Below are positions 24,601 to 38,899 of a stretch of DNA of 61,595 nucleotides, in pieces. Each line of letters starts with the position of its first letter. Within the stretch, counting starts at the first letter, position 1. Both the position numbers and the translations under genes were made by a program. The stretch lies in the NCBI GenBank assembly GCA_002842925.1, contig PHEL01000002.1:1-61595 (forward strand). The letters are read 5' to 3'. Origin of the DNA: Alphaproteobacteria bacterium HGW-Alphaproteobacteria-14. Lineage in GTDB: Bacteria > Pseudomonadota > Alphaproteobacteria > Sphingomonadales > Sphingomonadaceae. The notes under the pieces were generated by a model. It worked only from the letters and a program-made list of their open reading frames with translations, had not been told where the DNA came from and did no database searches.

Positions 24601-26667
24601 ATGCGGATATGGACGAAACTGGCGGCTCTGGTGATTGGCATCGGCGCACCGCTTCACGCCGAAACGCTGACGCTGGCTTCGCCCGATGGGCGGATCACCG
24701 TGACCGTCAGCGATGATGGCGGACTGGCGACCTATGCGGTCAGTTACGAAGGTGAGGGAGTGATTGCGCCCTCACGCCTCGGGATGCTGTTTGCCGAACA
24801 CCACGGGTTTGAGCGCGATCTTGCCATCACAGGTTCGGCGCGGGCGGCGAAGGATACGACATGGGAACAGCCGTGGGGCGAGCGGCGGCTGGTGCGCGAT
24901 CAGCATAATGAGCTGGCAGTCACCTTCGCCGCGACCACCGGCCCGGCGCGGCAGATCACGGTGCGGTTTCGCGCGTTCGATAGCGGGATCGGCTTTCGTT
25001 ACGAGCTGGCCGAACAGGCGGCCTTGCAAGGCGATATCGCCATTGTCGAGGAACTGACCCAGTTCGGCGTCGGCGAGCAAACCACCATGTGGTACACCCC
25101 GTCGGACGAATTCAACCGCTACGAATACGTCACCCGCAGCGGCCCGGCGGGCAAGGTTGATGATGCGCACACGCCTGCGACCTTCCGCAACCCGGCGGGC
25201 ATCCACTTTGCCATCCACGAAGCCGCCCTGGTCGATTATTCGTCGATGTCGCTGGGGAGCTTGCGCGCTGGCAATTTTGAAGCACGGCTGCGCAATTGGT
25301 CGGGCGGGCCGAAGGTGAAAACCAAAGCGCCGTTCAAATCCCCGTGGCGCACCATTCAGGTTGCGCGCGATGCAATCGGCCTGATCAATTCGGACATCAT
25401 CCTCAACCTCAATGAACCCAACAAGCTGGGTGATGTATCATGGGTGGAGCCGGGCAAATATATCGGCATCTGGTGGGCGATGCATATCAAGGATCGCAGC
25501 TGGGGCCGTGACGGCATCCACGGCGCGACCACGGCGGAAACCAAGAGCTATATCGATTTTGCCGCCGAACATGGCTTTTCCGGCGTGCTGGTGGAAGGCT
25601 GGAACATCGGCTGGGACGGCGACTGGTTCAACAATGGCGATCTGTTCCGCTTTACCGAACCGATGCCCGATTTCGACCTCGAGGAGCTGGGCCGCTATGC
25701 GCAATCCAAGGGCGTGCGGCTGATCGGGCACCACGAAACATCGGCCAATATCGCCAATTACGAAAGCCAGATGGAGGCCGCGTTTGACCTCTACCAATCG
25801 GTTGGCGTGCGCGCGGTCAAGACCGGCTATGTCGCCGATGCGGGCGATGTGGTGCGGGTCGATGACAAGGGGCTGCGGCGGTACGAATGGCACGACAGCC
25901 AGTTCATGGTCGGCCACCACCTGCGCGTGGTCGAAGCGGCGGCCAAGCGGCAAATTGCGATCAACGCGCACGAGCCGGTCAAGGATACGGGCCTGCGCCG
26001 CACCTACCCCAACTGGATGACCCGCGAAGGCGCGCGCGGGATGGAGTTCAACGCCTGGGGCACGCCGCCCAACCCGCCCTCGCACGAGCCGATGCTGGCG
26101 TTTACCCGGATGCTGGCAGGGCCGATGGACTTCACCCCCGGCATCTTCGACCTGCGCCCGAACGAACGCCCGCCGGTGCGCGCCGATATTCCGCGCGGTG
26201 ACCCGTCAAACCGCCCGCAGACGACGCTGGCCAAGCAGTTGGCGCTGTATGTGGTGCTCTATTCGCCGCTCCAGATGGCCGCCGATCTGCCTGAAAACTA
26301 CGAAGCGCGGATGGACGCGTTCCAGTTCATCAAGGACGTCGAGGCGGACTGGGAGGAAAGCATCGCGCTGGCAGGCGAAGTGGGCGAATATGTCGCCATC
26401 GCGCGGCAGGGGCGAAAATCGAAGGAATGGTTCCTCGGTGCCGTGAGCGATGAGAAAGCGCGCGATCTGTCCTTGCCGTTGAGCTTCCTTGAACCCGGCA
26501 AGCAATACCGCGCGCAAATCTATCGCGATGGGGCGGATGCGGATTGGGACACCAACCCATACGCCATCGTGATCGAGGAAAAGTTGGTGGCCGGGGGCGA
26601 TACCTTCGCAGTGCGGCTCGCGTCGTCGGGCGGGGTGGCGGTGCGGTTCATTCCGGTGGGCGAATAG
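24601..26667 (+). CDS. GH97 alpha-glucosidase, SusB-like, exported
   Basis: The ATG at 24601 starts a signal peptide ending APLHA; an in-frame upstream start at 24556 would overlap the amylase gene. The ~688-residue protein shows GH97 features: an N-terminal beta-sandwich, then a (beta/alpha)8 barrel with VLVEGWNIGWDGDWFNNGD, LIGHHETSANI and VKTGYVADAGD, the last two holding residues for the Ca2+ site and catalysis, and GARGMEFNAWG. SusB-type inverting enzymes release glucose from starch oligosaccharides in the periplasm. It is the last gene of the MFS-GH13-GH97 operon; 38 bp without an obvious terminator separate it from the convergent hemA. Confidence 0.9.
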   Translation: MRIWTKLAALVIGIGAPLHAETLTLASPDGRITVTVSDDGGLATYAVSYEGEGVIAPSRLGMLFAEHHGFERDLAITGSARAAKDTTWEQPWGERRLVRDQHNELAVTFAATTGPARQITVRFRAFDSGIGFRYELAEQAALQGDIAIVEELTQFGVGEQTTMWYTPSDEFNRYEYVTRSGPAGKVDDAHTPATFRNPAGIHFAIHEAALVDYSSMSLGSLRAGNFEARLRNWSGGPKVKTKAPFKSPWRTIQVARDAIGLINSDIILNLNEPNKLGDVSWVEPGKYIGIWWAMHIKDRSWGRDGIHGATTAETKSYIDFAAEHGFSGVLVEGWNIGWDGDWFNNGDLFRFTEPMPDFDLEELGRYAQSKGVRLIGHHETSANIANYESQMEAAFDLYQSVGVRAVKTGYVADAGDVVRVDDKGLRRYEWHDSQFMVGHHLRVVEAAAKRQIAINAHEPVKDTGLRRTYPNWMTREGARGMEFNAWGTPPNPPSHEPMLAFTRMLAGPMDFTPGIFDLRPNERPPVRADIPRGDPSNRPQTTLAKQLALYVVLYSPLQMAADLPENYEARMDAFQFIKDVEADWEESIALAGEVGEYVAIARQGRKSKEWFLGAVSDEKARDLSLPLSFLEPGKQYRAQIYRDGADADWDTNPYAIVIEEKLVAGGDTFAVRLASSGGVAVRFIPVGE

Positions 26668-26705
26668 ATCGAAGCGAAGGGAAAACCTGATTGGCCGCTG
26701 CCAAG

Positions 26706-27926
26706 TCAGGCGGCGGACGCCATCCGGGCGAGTTCGCAATGCGACCAGATCTCGGACAGCGCCTTGATCAGCCGGTCGATATCGCCATCGGTGTGCACTG
26801 GCGAAGGTGTGACGCGCAGACGTTCCGTCCCTACCGGCACGGTCGGGTAGTTGATCGGCTGCACGTAAATGCCGTGATTGTCCATCAGCCAGTCGCTGAT
26901 CATTTTGCACTTCTTGGCGTCGCCAACCATCACCGGGATGATGTGGCTAGGGTTTGGCAGGTGGGGGATGCCCATGATGTCGAGTTTGCGCCGCACCTGC
27001 GCGACGCGTTTCTGCTGTAATTCGCGTTCAGCACTGCTGGTTTTCAGGTGCCGGATGCTCGCCGCTGCACCCGCAGCGATGGCGGGGGGCAGGGCAGTTG
27101 AAAAGATGAACCCGCTGGCAAAGCTGCGCACGAAATCGATGAGGTTGGCAGACGCGGCGATGTAGCCGCCCATCACGCCGAACGCCTTGCCCAGCGTGCC
27201 TTCGATCACGGTGATCCGGTCCATCAACCCTTCGCGTTCGGCAATCCCGCCGCCGCGTGGGCCGTAAAGGCCAACCGCGTGAACTTCATCGATGTAACTC
27301 ATCGCTCCGTGTTTTTCGCACACGTCGAGGATTTCGGCGATCGGGGCAACGTCGCCATCCATCGAATAGACGCTCTCAAACGCGACCAGCTTGGGCACGC
27401 CGGGGCCGTATTGCGACAGCATTTCGTCGAGGTGTTCGACGTCATTGTGACGCCAGATCTTGTAGGGCGCGCGTGAATAACGGATGCCTTCGATCATCGA
27501 GGCATGGTTCAATGCATCGGAAAACACCACGCAATCCGGAATCCGCCCCGCCAGCGTGCCAAGCCCCGCCCAGTTCGAGACATAGCCTGAGGTAAACAGC
27601 AGCGCGGCTTCCTTGCCATGCAGGTCAGCCAGTTCCCGCTCAAGCAGAACGTGATGGTGGTTGGTGCCCGAAATGTTGCGCGTGCCGCCCGCACCTGCGC
27701 CGCATTCGTCAAGGCAATCATGCATCGCTTCGAGCACGGCGGGGTGCTGACCCATGCCGAGATAGTCGTTGGAACACCACACAGTGACCGCCTGCGTGTC
27801 TTGCCCGACAAAGCGCGTGGCGTGCGGAAACTTGCCGCGTTGGCGCTTGATATCGGTAAAGACGCGATACCGCCCATCAGCGCGCACCGTATCCAGCTCG
27901 CCGGCGAAGAAGGCTTCGAAGTCCAT
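26706..27926 (-). CDS. hemA: 5-aminolevulinate synthase
   Basis: This 406-residue PLP enzyme condenses glycine and succinyl-CoA to 5-aminolevulinate, the first step of tetrapyrrole synthesis in alphaproteobacteria. Visible are [18 protein letters not shown] near the N-terminus, the [17 protein letters not shown] loop, [15 protein letters not shown] and the PLP lysine in [16 protein letters not shown] at 27926 has GAGGG upstream and matches the family start MDFEAFF; in-frame codons before it overlap puhE. It is the last gene of the bchF-to-hemA chain, so ALA supply is tied to bacteriochlorophyll synthesis. Confidence 0.97.
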   Translation of the reverse strand: MDFEAFFAGELDTVRADGRYRVFTDIKRQRGKFPHATRFVGQDTQAVTVWCSNDYLGMGQHPAVLEAMHDCLDECGAGAGGTRNISGTNHHHVLLERELADLHGKEAALLFTSGYVSNWAGLGTLAGRIPDCVVFSDALNHASMIEGIRYSRAPYKIWRHNDVEHLDEMLSQYGPGVPKLVAFESVYSMDGDVAPIAEILDVCEKHGAMSYIDEVHAVGLYGPRGGGIAEREGLMDRITVIEGTLGKAFGVMGGYIAASANLIDFVRSFASGFIFSTALPPAIAAGAAASIRHLKTSSAERELQQKRVAQVRRKLDIMGIPHLPNPSHIIPVMVGDAKKCKMISDWLMDNHGIYVQPINYPTVPVGTERLRVTPSPVHTDGDIDRLIKALSEIWSHCELARMASAA

Positions 27927-27957
27927 GGGTTTTCCCTCTGTTTCCATGATTATGTTC

Positions 27958-28749
27958 TCAATACCGATTGATCTGAACAGCGCCCTTGCGCTTGGGTAAA
28001 GCCCAGCCCCACAGCATTCCATCGCGGAATGGCAGCGCTAGAAACAGGTGTTCAATCCCACCGAGCAGGCACAAGGTAAACAGCAGGCTTGCCCCCACCA
28101 TTTCGGCGCTGCCGACCGGTGCCGCCAGCGCCAGCGCGCCAAACCATACCGTAACCGCGCCAATCGCGGCGATTGATGCCGCCAACAGCAGCGTCATCCG
28201 GTTGGGGCCGAAATAGGTTTTAAGATAGGCCAGTTGATCGGGTAACATTTCCGATGTGCTGTTTGGAACACCCACAAACAGGTTGATTTTCGATATTAAT
28301 CGCAAGGCAAACAGCATCACGAACACTGTAGCGCCGATCTGATTGGGTGCGTTCCATGATAGTGAGGTCAGCAGCAGTGCGGTCAGCGCCAGCGCCACTT
28401 CGTGATGCATGACAGTGGCCGCTGCTTGCCGGAACCTTGCCACGCCGCGCAGGCCTGCATCGGCCACACCGCGCCGCGGGCCTGCAGCAGCGCCGGTCAG
28501 GAAGCTGATTTCGTGCCATGCCCACACCAGCAATGCGCCGACAAAGGCAACGTAAACTGCACCAACTGCGACCGAGACGGAGGCAAGCAGGATCAAGACC
28601 AGGCCAAGAATGCCGCCCGCCCCGGCTACCATCATGCTTTTGGAGAAAGTTGCGCTTTCACGGTTGTCCGCCCAGGCAATTAGCCCGGTTGCGATAAACC
28701 AGATCGCCACCGTCACGATGAACGGCACAATATGGCCTGCCCAGCTCAC
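27958..28749 (-). CDS. puhE: Photosynthetic complex assembly protein PuhE (DUF3623)
   Basis: The ~263-residue integral membrane protein has about seven hydrophobic segments and the family pattern [17 protein letters not shown] and [15 protein letters not shown]. PuhE is needed for normal assembly or tuning of the reaction-centre/LH1 complex; its biochemical role is unknown. GTG at 28749 overlaps the acsF stop by 4 nt (GTGA); GTG one codon upstream is the alternative. hemA follows after 31 nt. Confidence 0.88.
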   Translation of the reverse strand: MSWAGHIVPFIVTVAIWFIATGLIAWADNRESATFSKSMMVAGAGGILGLVLILLASVSVAVGAVYVAFVGALLVWAWHEISFLTGAAAGPRRGVADAGLRGVARFRQAAATVMHHEVALALTALLLTSLSWNAPNQIGATVFVMLFALRLISKINLFVGVPNSTSEMLPDQLAYLKTYFGPNRMTLLLAASIAAIGAVTVWFGALALAAPVGSAEMVGASLLFTLCLLGGIEHLFLALPFRDGMLWGWALPKRKGAVQINRY

Positions 28750-29807
28750 CACGCGGGCTGAAGCCTGATCGATTGCGGCAAGGCGTTGGTTTTGGCTGGC
28801 TGCAGATACAGCCGCCCAAAATTAAGCGCGGCACTGACCATGCCCGATGCGCGCATTGCAAAACCAATGATCCCACCGCGTTCCTTGCCCATGTCGATCC
28901 GCCGGGCTGCGCGCAGCAACCCGTCCATGCGGGCGCGGAAAGCCGGACTGTCGATATCGACTTCGACCGGAAAAACCTGGCGGCTGATCTGGTTGCAGAT
29001 CGTGAACACCCGATAATCATATTCCGTCGGATCGACCCCAAGAGCCTTGTGAAATTCTGGCCGGGCATGATCGCGAACATACATCGTCGCGTATACTGAC
29101 AGGATGAAGAACCGCACCCACAGCTTGTTCGCGCCAGTCAGCAACTTGGGATCGGCACGCAGCAGCATGGCAAAGGCCTCGCCGTGCCGGAATTCGTCGT
29201 TGCACCATTCTTCGAACCAGTCGAAGATCGGGTGAAACTTGTTCTGCGGATTGCGGGCCAGGTGGCGATAGATCGCGATGTAACGCGCATAGCCGATCTT
29301 TTCCGACAGATAGACCGCGTAGAAAATGAACTTTGGCTTGAAGAAGGTGTATTTCTTGGTCTTCGTCAGATAGCCCAGATCAACCCCGATCCCGGCATCT
29401 TTCAGGCTTTCGTTGATGAAGCCCGCATGGCGGCTTTCATCACGGGCGAGCAGTCGGAAGAGCTGTTTTACATCAGGATTTTTGGTGCGCCGGGCGATTT
29501 CGGCATAGAGCACGCACCCCGAAAACTCGCTCGTCATCGAACTGACGAGAAAATCGGTGAATTCCTTGCGCAGCGGCGGAGCGAGTCCTTCGATCACGCC
29601 CTTGAAGCTGTCATTATGCTTGAAATGCAGCTTGTTGGGATCGCCCACCATATCCGCGATCAGCGTGTCCCATTCCTCGCGAACGGGGCTAACATCGATC
29701 GCATCCAGCGCATCGAAATCGGTGGTGTAGAACCGCGGGGTCAGCATGGTGTCCTGAGTCGCCAGCGCCATCGCTTCTTCGCTGGTCATCGGCTTGTAGG
29801 CGTTCAT
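28746..29807 (-). CDS. acsF: Magnesium-protoporphyrin IX monomethyl ester (oxidative) cyclase
   Basis: AcsF is the oxygen-dependent diiron cyclase that makes the isocyclic ring of bacteriochlorophyll. The 353-residue protein carries the diiron ligands in [21 protein letters not shown] and [12 protein letters not shown] 29807 follows GGGAGG and overlaps the orf94 stop by 4 nt (ATGA); longer in-frame starts lie inside puhC. The presence of acsF without bchE in view suits an aerobic phototroph. Confidence 0.97.
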   Translation of the reverse strand: MNAYKPMTSEEAMALATQDTMLTPRFYTTDFDALDAIDVSPVREEWDTLIADMVGDPNKLHFKHNDSFKGVIEGLAPPLRKEFTDFLVSSMTSEFSGCVLYAEIARRTKNPDVKQLFRLLARDESRHAGFINESLKDAGIGVDLGYLTKTKKYTFFKPKFIFYAVYLSEKIGYARYIAIYRHLARNPQNKFHPIFDWFEEWCNDEFRHGEAFAMLLRADPKLLTGANKLWVRFFILSVYATMYVRDHARPEFHKALGVDPTEYDYRVFTICNQISRQVFPVEVDIDSPAFRARMDGLLRAARRIDMGKERGGIIGFAMRASGMVSAALNFGRLYLQPAKTNALPQSIRLQPAW

Positions 29808-30088
29808 TTGATCCTCCCGGCGTTGAAGCTGACTTCGTAGAGTTCGCTCAGATCGAAATAGGCGGCGAGCCGGGTGATGGCACGGACAACCGGCCCGGCG
29901 CGTGTGACAGTCGCGGTGCGTTCGAACACTTTCTTGCTGCCGAAAGGAATCGCAATCGGATCGCCATGCACGCGCACCTTGTCGCCCGGCTCCATCGCTA
30001 TATCGGACGGAAGCTCGACGTGGGCATGGAAATGCTCGGAACTTTGTTCGACCGTGATCGTGCAGGGGGTATCGAACGTGCGCGCCAT
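29804..30088 (-). CDS. Small conserved hypothetical protein of the puh-acsF operon
   Basis: This 94-residue protein has no signal peptide or membrane span. The N-terminal half looks like a small beta-barrel ([20 protein letters not shown], then [16 protein letters not shown]). Its start overlaps the puhC stop (TAATG) and its stop overlaps the acsF start (ATGA), so translation is coupled on both sides. An ORF of this size in this place is a recurrent part of sphingomonad-type photosynthesis clusters. Function unknown; an accessory role to the AcsF cyclase or puh assembly is possible from position only. Confidence 0.8.
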   Translation of the reverse strand: MARTFDTPCTITVEQSSEHFHAHVELPSDIAMEPGDKVRVHGDPIAIPFGSKKVFERTATVTRAGPVVRAITRLAAYFDLSELYEVSFNAGRIK

Positions 30089-30570
30089 TACTTGGGCCTC
30101 CGGTCAAGTAGATTGGCAAAAACCGCGCGATTATCCGGGCCGAAGGATGAAGCTTCGATGCTGGTGGTGGTAACGGGGTCAAGCAGGGTCAGCGCACCAT
30201 TGTCCCATTCGATCAGTTCGAACGCGACAGCCGCACCATGTCCGCGAATACGGCGCTGGTGGACAAGGCTGCGCACCGCCGCACGAATGAATCCGCCTTC
30301 GCCAGGGCCAAACCGACCGAGCACTTCGGCAGTAGCGCCATCCTCAACACGCACCGTGCCATCGGACTCATCGAAGAACCGCAAGCTGCGCTGCGTTGCC
30401 GGCTCCACCCCGGATGCTGCACGCGCTTCGGCGGGTACTGATGTGCGCTCAAAAAAACCGAGGGTGACTGATGCGGTCAACACCAGTGATATCGCGACGA
30501 TTCCGCCCATCAGATAAAGTGGCGCCTTGTGGACGGTAATTTCGTCCCGTTCGTATTCGCGCACAATCAT
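30088..30570 (-). CDS. puhC: Photosynthetic complex assembly protein PuhC
   Basis: This 160-residue protein has one N-terminal transmembrane helix (about residues 18-40) and a periplasmic domain containing the family segment [15 protein letters not shown] and ...[18 protein letters not shown]. PuhC helps organise the LH1/reaction-centre core complex. Its ATG overlaps puhB by 4 nt (ATGA) and its stop overlaps orf94 by 1 nt. Length is close to the family norm (about 150-165). Confidence 0.88.
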   Translation of the reverse strand: MIVREYERDEITVHKAPLYLMGGIVAISLVLTASVTLGFFERTSVPAEARAASGVEPATQRSLRFFDESDGTVRVEDGATAEVLGRFGPGEGGFIRAAVRSLVHQRRIRGHGAAVAFELIEWDNGALTLLDPVTTTSIEASSFGPDNRAVFANLLDRRPK

Positions 30571-31343
30571 GCTGGTGCTCCCTCCAGACCCTGATCGCCG
30601 ATTCGCTTTCCAGCCCGGCGTGCAACCGGGACTGTGCGGCCTTGAATCGCGGCAGTTTCCACTCTTTGATGGGCACTGGTAGAGCCTACATCCTTGATCT
30701 CGATCAAATTCTGCTCAATTGCGCCATATTGCGAGCGAGCCTCGGCAATCAGTTGTGCCAGGCTGGCGGCATCGGGAACGCTGCGCAGCATAGGCTGCGG
30801 ACGGGAATACTGCCACGGGCGCACGTGCGGCCATAGCAGCAGCGTGCCCAGCAACCGTTCACCGCCAAGTTCGAGCGCGATATCGCCATGGCCATCACTG
30901 CGAGGTCGCAAATGGGCAGCCTTGACTTGCTTGAGCGGGATATTGATCCGCGTTTCAATCGCCATGCCAATACGCAAGATAAGGCGCACATCCGTTAGGA
31001 TGTAGAGCGTGCTCCGCGCGCTTAGCCATGCCAGAAAATAAAGTAGCCCGATCAACACCGTGCCCAGAACCGCAGAGACAATCGCTGCATTATTGCTACC
31101 CGTGACCAGCGCGATGATAATCAGCGCCGCGAAATACAGGCCTAGTGTGCGGGTATGAAACGCGCTGCGGGCCAGCAGGCCAAGCGCAGGACGGCCTTTC
31201 CACAGCACCTTTTCATCGGGGGCAGGCGTGCCCATGCGGTCACCATGCGCGGTTGGCCCGTCGTTTTCCAACACTGCGTGATCGATCCCGGCGGGCAGCG
31301 ACGCTTTCGCCGCTATCCGGGGTTCGGTTTCTGTCACATCCAT
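30567..31343 (-). CDS. puhB: Photosynthetic complex assembly protein PuhB
   Basis: This 258-residue membrane protein has a PH-like N-terminal portion with the conserved DEKVLWKGRPALGLLARSAF, two or three transmembrane helices (about 60-115) and a bPH2-type domain (YILTDVRLILRIGMAIETRI). PuhB is a reaction-centre assembly factor that interacts with the H subunit. The ATG at 31343 lies inside the end of puhA (10-nt overlap), so translation is coupled. Confidence 0.88.
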   Translation of the reverse strand: MDVTETEPRIAAKASLPAGIDHAVLENDGPTAHGDRMGTPAPDEKVLWKGRPALGLLARSAFHTRTLGLYFAALIIIALVTGSNNAAIVSAVLGTVLIGLLYFLAWLSARSTLYILTDVRLILRIGMAIETRINIPLKQVKAAHLRPRSDGHGDIALELGGERLLGTLLLWPHVRPWQYSRPQPMLRSVPDAASLAQLIAEARSQYGAIEQNLIEIKDVGSTSAHQRVETAAIQGRTVPVARRAGKRIGDQGLEGAPA

Positions 31344-32122
31344 GGTTCGGCCCTTTCTGGTGTGGCATAAAGATACCCGCCGCCAAAATAGGCCATCACG
31401 CGATCTTCTTCGTAGCGGGTAATGATCCCAGCAGTCTCAAGTGCTGGCACCCGTTCGAACTGATCGGCGGTAATCGCGTCGATCTCGACCAATTCGGGCT
31501 TGTCGTCGAAGAAACCCTTGGTCTGCACTACAGCCACGGCCATCGGCGCCAGCACTTTCTTCCCGGTTGTCGTTTCAATCTCGAGATACCGGATGATGTG
31601 TTCCGCCTGATCGACCCAGATGTCGCTGACCTTGCCGACGGCTTTCTTGTCAGCGGCGATTACCGTCCAGCCAATCAGTTGTGGGTCCTGAGGGGACACG
31701 ATCATTTCGTGGCTATCGGCAATCGGCACGATGCGCGGGCGTCCATCATAGGTGAGATCGGGATATTTCGAACGGTTGGCAAAGGCCGCCGGCCCCATGC
31801 CATCGATCATCGCATCACCGGTCGGCATCCACGGCGCACCGCTAGCCCGGAAGGCCTGGACAGCGGGCAGGTTAGCATTATCGCGTGCTACATTTTCGGG
31901 CACATACGTTCCCCGGCCATGTGGCAGTTGAAAGCTCTTTTTGGCGCCATCGAACAGACTGCTGCCATTTTCGACCACGCCGGTAATTTCATCCTCAAGC
32001 GGATATCCTTCGCGTCGGCTTTCCTTGTTGAGGTAGAATACCAGCGCGATGAAAAACACGAAGAACAGCAGGAAGGCGAGTTCGGCTACATCAAAAGTGC
32101 CGACAATATAGGCAGTGTTCAT
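31334..32122 (-). CDS. puhA: Photosynthetic reaction centre H subunit
   Basis: This 262-residue protein has a short periplasmic N-terminus, one transmembrane helix (about 12-32) and a cytoplasmic PRC-barrel domain, with recognisable NKESRREGYPLEDE, PTGDAMIDGMGPAAFANR and RYLEIETTTGKKVLAPM. PuhA caps the L/M core on the cytoplasmic side and shapes proton delivery to QB. AGAGGAATGTGAA before the ATG gives a good ribosome site. The gene is intact, in contrast to pufL and pufM in this window. A 73-nt gap separates it from lhaA. Confidence 0.97.
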   Translation of the reverse strand: MNTAYIVGTFDVAELAFLLFFVFFIALVFYLNKESRREGYPLEDEITGVVENGSSLFDGAKKSFQLPHGRGTYVPENVARDNANLPAVQAFRASGAPWMPTGDAMIDGMGPAAFANRSKYPDLTYDGRPRIVPIADSHEMIVSPQDPQLIGWTVIAADKKAVGKVSDIWVDQAEHIIRYLEIETTTGKKVLAPMAVAVVQTKGFFDDKPELVEIDAITADQFERVPALETAGIITRYEEDRVMAYFGGGYLYATPERAEPWM

Positions 32123-32195
32123 TTCACATTCCTCTCATGGAACAATCCGGCTGAGGCAGAGCCGGGCAGGATGCGGGACAGGCGGACACAGGTAA

Positions 32196-33635
32196 TCATG
32201 TCGGAAACTCCCTCAGGCCAAAGGGTTGGTTGAGCGGATCATCCGCATTGGCGGCCTGGCGGCGCTGTCGGCCTACCAGTGGGCCAATCGTTGCAAGGCA
32301 GACCAACAACAAGGTAATTTCTATAATGTAAACAGTACCATAACCGCTCGCACGGTTGGCTATGCTGGCGGTCGGATCACCGCTCTGCATCAGCACGGCA
32401 ACACCATCGCGCATCAATCCGCCAAGCGCGATCCCGACACCGGCGCAGCTCGCCTGCACCGCGCCCCATGCGCCCAGCGCCAGGCCAGCGGTTTCAGTCT
32501 TTGCCAGGCTCATCGCTTCCATAAGCGTGCCCACCGAAAACAGGCCAAGCCCAAGTCCAATAGTCAGCGCGCCCGCATATAGCATCTGAGGCGATCCAAA
32601 TGGCCCGGCAAAAAGCACCAGCAGAAACGCGTTGATGCCGACCACCAGGCCAGCCCCCGCCAGCCGTAACGGATCCCATCCGCGCGCCAGCATTCGGCCT
32701 GAAACCATGAACCCGATCAGTGACCCCAGCGCCCACGCGCCGGTAAGGCCCGTGGTCGCGCCGACCGACAGGTCGAGAATCTCACCACCATAGGGTTCAA
32801 GCAGTGCGTCCTGCATCGCAAAACCTGCCGCGCCAATACCGATCGCGGTCAGCAAGCGTGCGTTGCGGCCGTCCTTGACGAAGGCCTGCCACAGGGCGGA
32901 AAATGATGGTGTTTCGCGGGTTGGCGAGGTGATCGCGGGGTTGCGCACTTCCTGTTTCCACAGGGCGACGACATTGAGGACGATGGTCAGCACCGCCGCA
33001 CCTTGAATAACCTGGACCAGGCGTGTGGCGCTGTAATCCATCAGCAACCCGCCGATCACCAAGGCGGCGAACATCATGCCCACCAGCAACATTACATAAA
33101 GCAGCGCCACCGCGCGCGGGCGCCTGTCTTCAGGGGCAAGATCGGTCGCCAGTGCAAGGCCCGCAGTCTGCGTCACATGAAAGCCCGTGCCGGTCAGAAG
33201 GAACGCCGCGGTAGCCCCAACAAGACCGATATTGAACGCTTCGGGCTTGCCTAGCAGCAGCAGTGCGAACGGCATAATCGCTAGCCCGCCAAACTGCATC
33301 AGCGTGCCGAACCAGATATAAGGCACCCGCCGCCAGCCGAGCACCGAACGGTGGGTGTCGGACTTGTGCCCGATCAGCGCGCGGAACGGCGCGACCAGCA
33401 GCGGCACCGCAATCAGCAGTGCGACCAGCCACGTCGGCGTGCCCAGTTCGACCACCATCACCCGGTTCAATGTACCATTGAGCAGCACCATCGCCATGCC
33501 CACGCTTACCTGAAACAGCGCGAGCCGCAGCAGGCGGTCAAGCGGCAAGTCCACACTGGCCGCATCCGCAAACGGGAGCAGGCGGAAAACCACCTCGGTC
33601 CAGTTCGGCAGGGCAGGGCGAGCGCGGCGTGTCAT
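32196..33635 (-). CDS. lhaA: PucC-family light-harvesting 1 assembly protein LhaA
   Basis: This 479-residue polytopic protein has 12 predicted transmembrane segments and the PucC/LhaA signatures GTLNRVMVVELGTPTWLVA, RALIGHKSDTHRSVLGWRRV and MQDALLEPYGGEILDLSVG. LhaA aids insertion of LH1 polypeptides and bacteriochlorophyll. Position between bchM (4-nt ATGA overlap) and puhA is the standard place for lhaA, separating it from the second PucC-family gene at 46116-47477. Confidence 0.93.
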   Translation of the reverse strand: MTRRARPALPNWTEVVFRLLPFADAASVDLPLDRLLRLALFQVSVGMAMVLLNGTLNRVMVVELGTPTWLVALLIAVPLLVAPFRALIGHKSDTHRSVLGWRRVPYIWFGTLMQFGGLAIMPFALLLLGKPEAFNIGLVGATAAFLLTGTGFHVTQTAGLALATDLAPEDRRPRAVALLYVMLLVGMMFAALVIGGLLMDYSATRLVQVIQGAAVLTIVLNVVALWKQEVRNPAITSPTRETPSFSALWQAFVKDGRNARLLTAIGIGAAGFAMQDALLEPYGGEILDLSVGATTGLTGAWALGSLIGFMVSGRMLARGWDPLRLAGAGLVVGINAFLLVLFAGPFGSPQMLYAGALTIGLGLGLFSVGTLMEAMSLAKTETAGLALGAWGAVQASCAGVGIALGGLMRDGVAVLMQSGDPTASIANRASGYGTVYIIEITLLLVCLATIGPLVGRQRRQAANADDPLNQPFGLREFPT

Positions 33636-34335
33636 CCGTTGCGCAGCAGTTCGAGTGCTTGTGATTTGTAAAACCCACTCGAAATACGCTGGGTGCGGCC
33701 AATCCTCCAGCCGGGCAGGTGGGCGAGGCGTTCGCGCAGGTCGTCTTCGCTTACCGGTACGATGGCGGGCGAACGGTCGGATTTTGGAAAGAACTTGCCC
33801 ACTTCGTGCATCGCAGTCAGCAGCGTGGTGCGCGGGGCAAATGTGAACAGGATGCTGCCGGTGGTGCGCTGCGTCAATTGGGCCAGCGCATCAACCAGAT
33901 CTTCGGACTGATAATGGATCAGTGAATCCATCGCCACCACATGGGCAAAGGTGCCCAGAGCAGGATCAAGCATGTCACCGCTACGCCAGTGGATGCGTCC
34001 GTGGCCGATAAACGACGGCGTGCGTTCACGCGCGACCTCAACCAGCCCTGCGGCTACATCGATTCCGGTGACCTCTGCGCCCCGGCACGCCGCAGCCACC
34101 GCCAAAGCGCCGGTGCCACACCCGGCATCAAGTACAGTCGTACGGCGCAGATCGTTGGGCAGCCAACCGAGCAACGTCGCGCGCATCGCATCACGTCCGG
34201 CCCGCACCGTGGCGCGGATACCGCTGACCTTGGCATCCGACGTCAGATCGATCCATGCTTGGCGCGCTGTGCTGTCGAAATAGGTGGCCAGCGCATCACG
34301 CCGGTGATCATATTCGGATGGAAGCCGTGTCGCCA

Positions 34336-34336
<1 letters not shown>
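33632..34336 (-). CDS. bchM: Magnesium-protoporphyrin O-methyltransferase
   Basis: BchM methylates the ring-C propionate of Mg-protoporphyrin IX with SAM. The 234-residue protein carries the SAM motif TVLDAGCGTGALAVAAACRG (about residues 63-82) and the conserved VVAMDSLIHYQSEDL. Its ATG overlaps the bchL stop by 1 nt (TAATG) and its stop overlaps the lhaA start by 4 nt. Confidence 0.95.
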
Positions 34337-38888
<4,552 letters not shown>

Positions 38889-38899
<11 letters not shown>

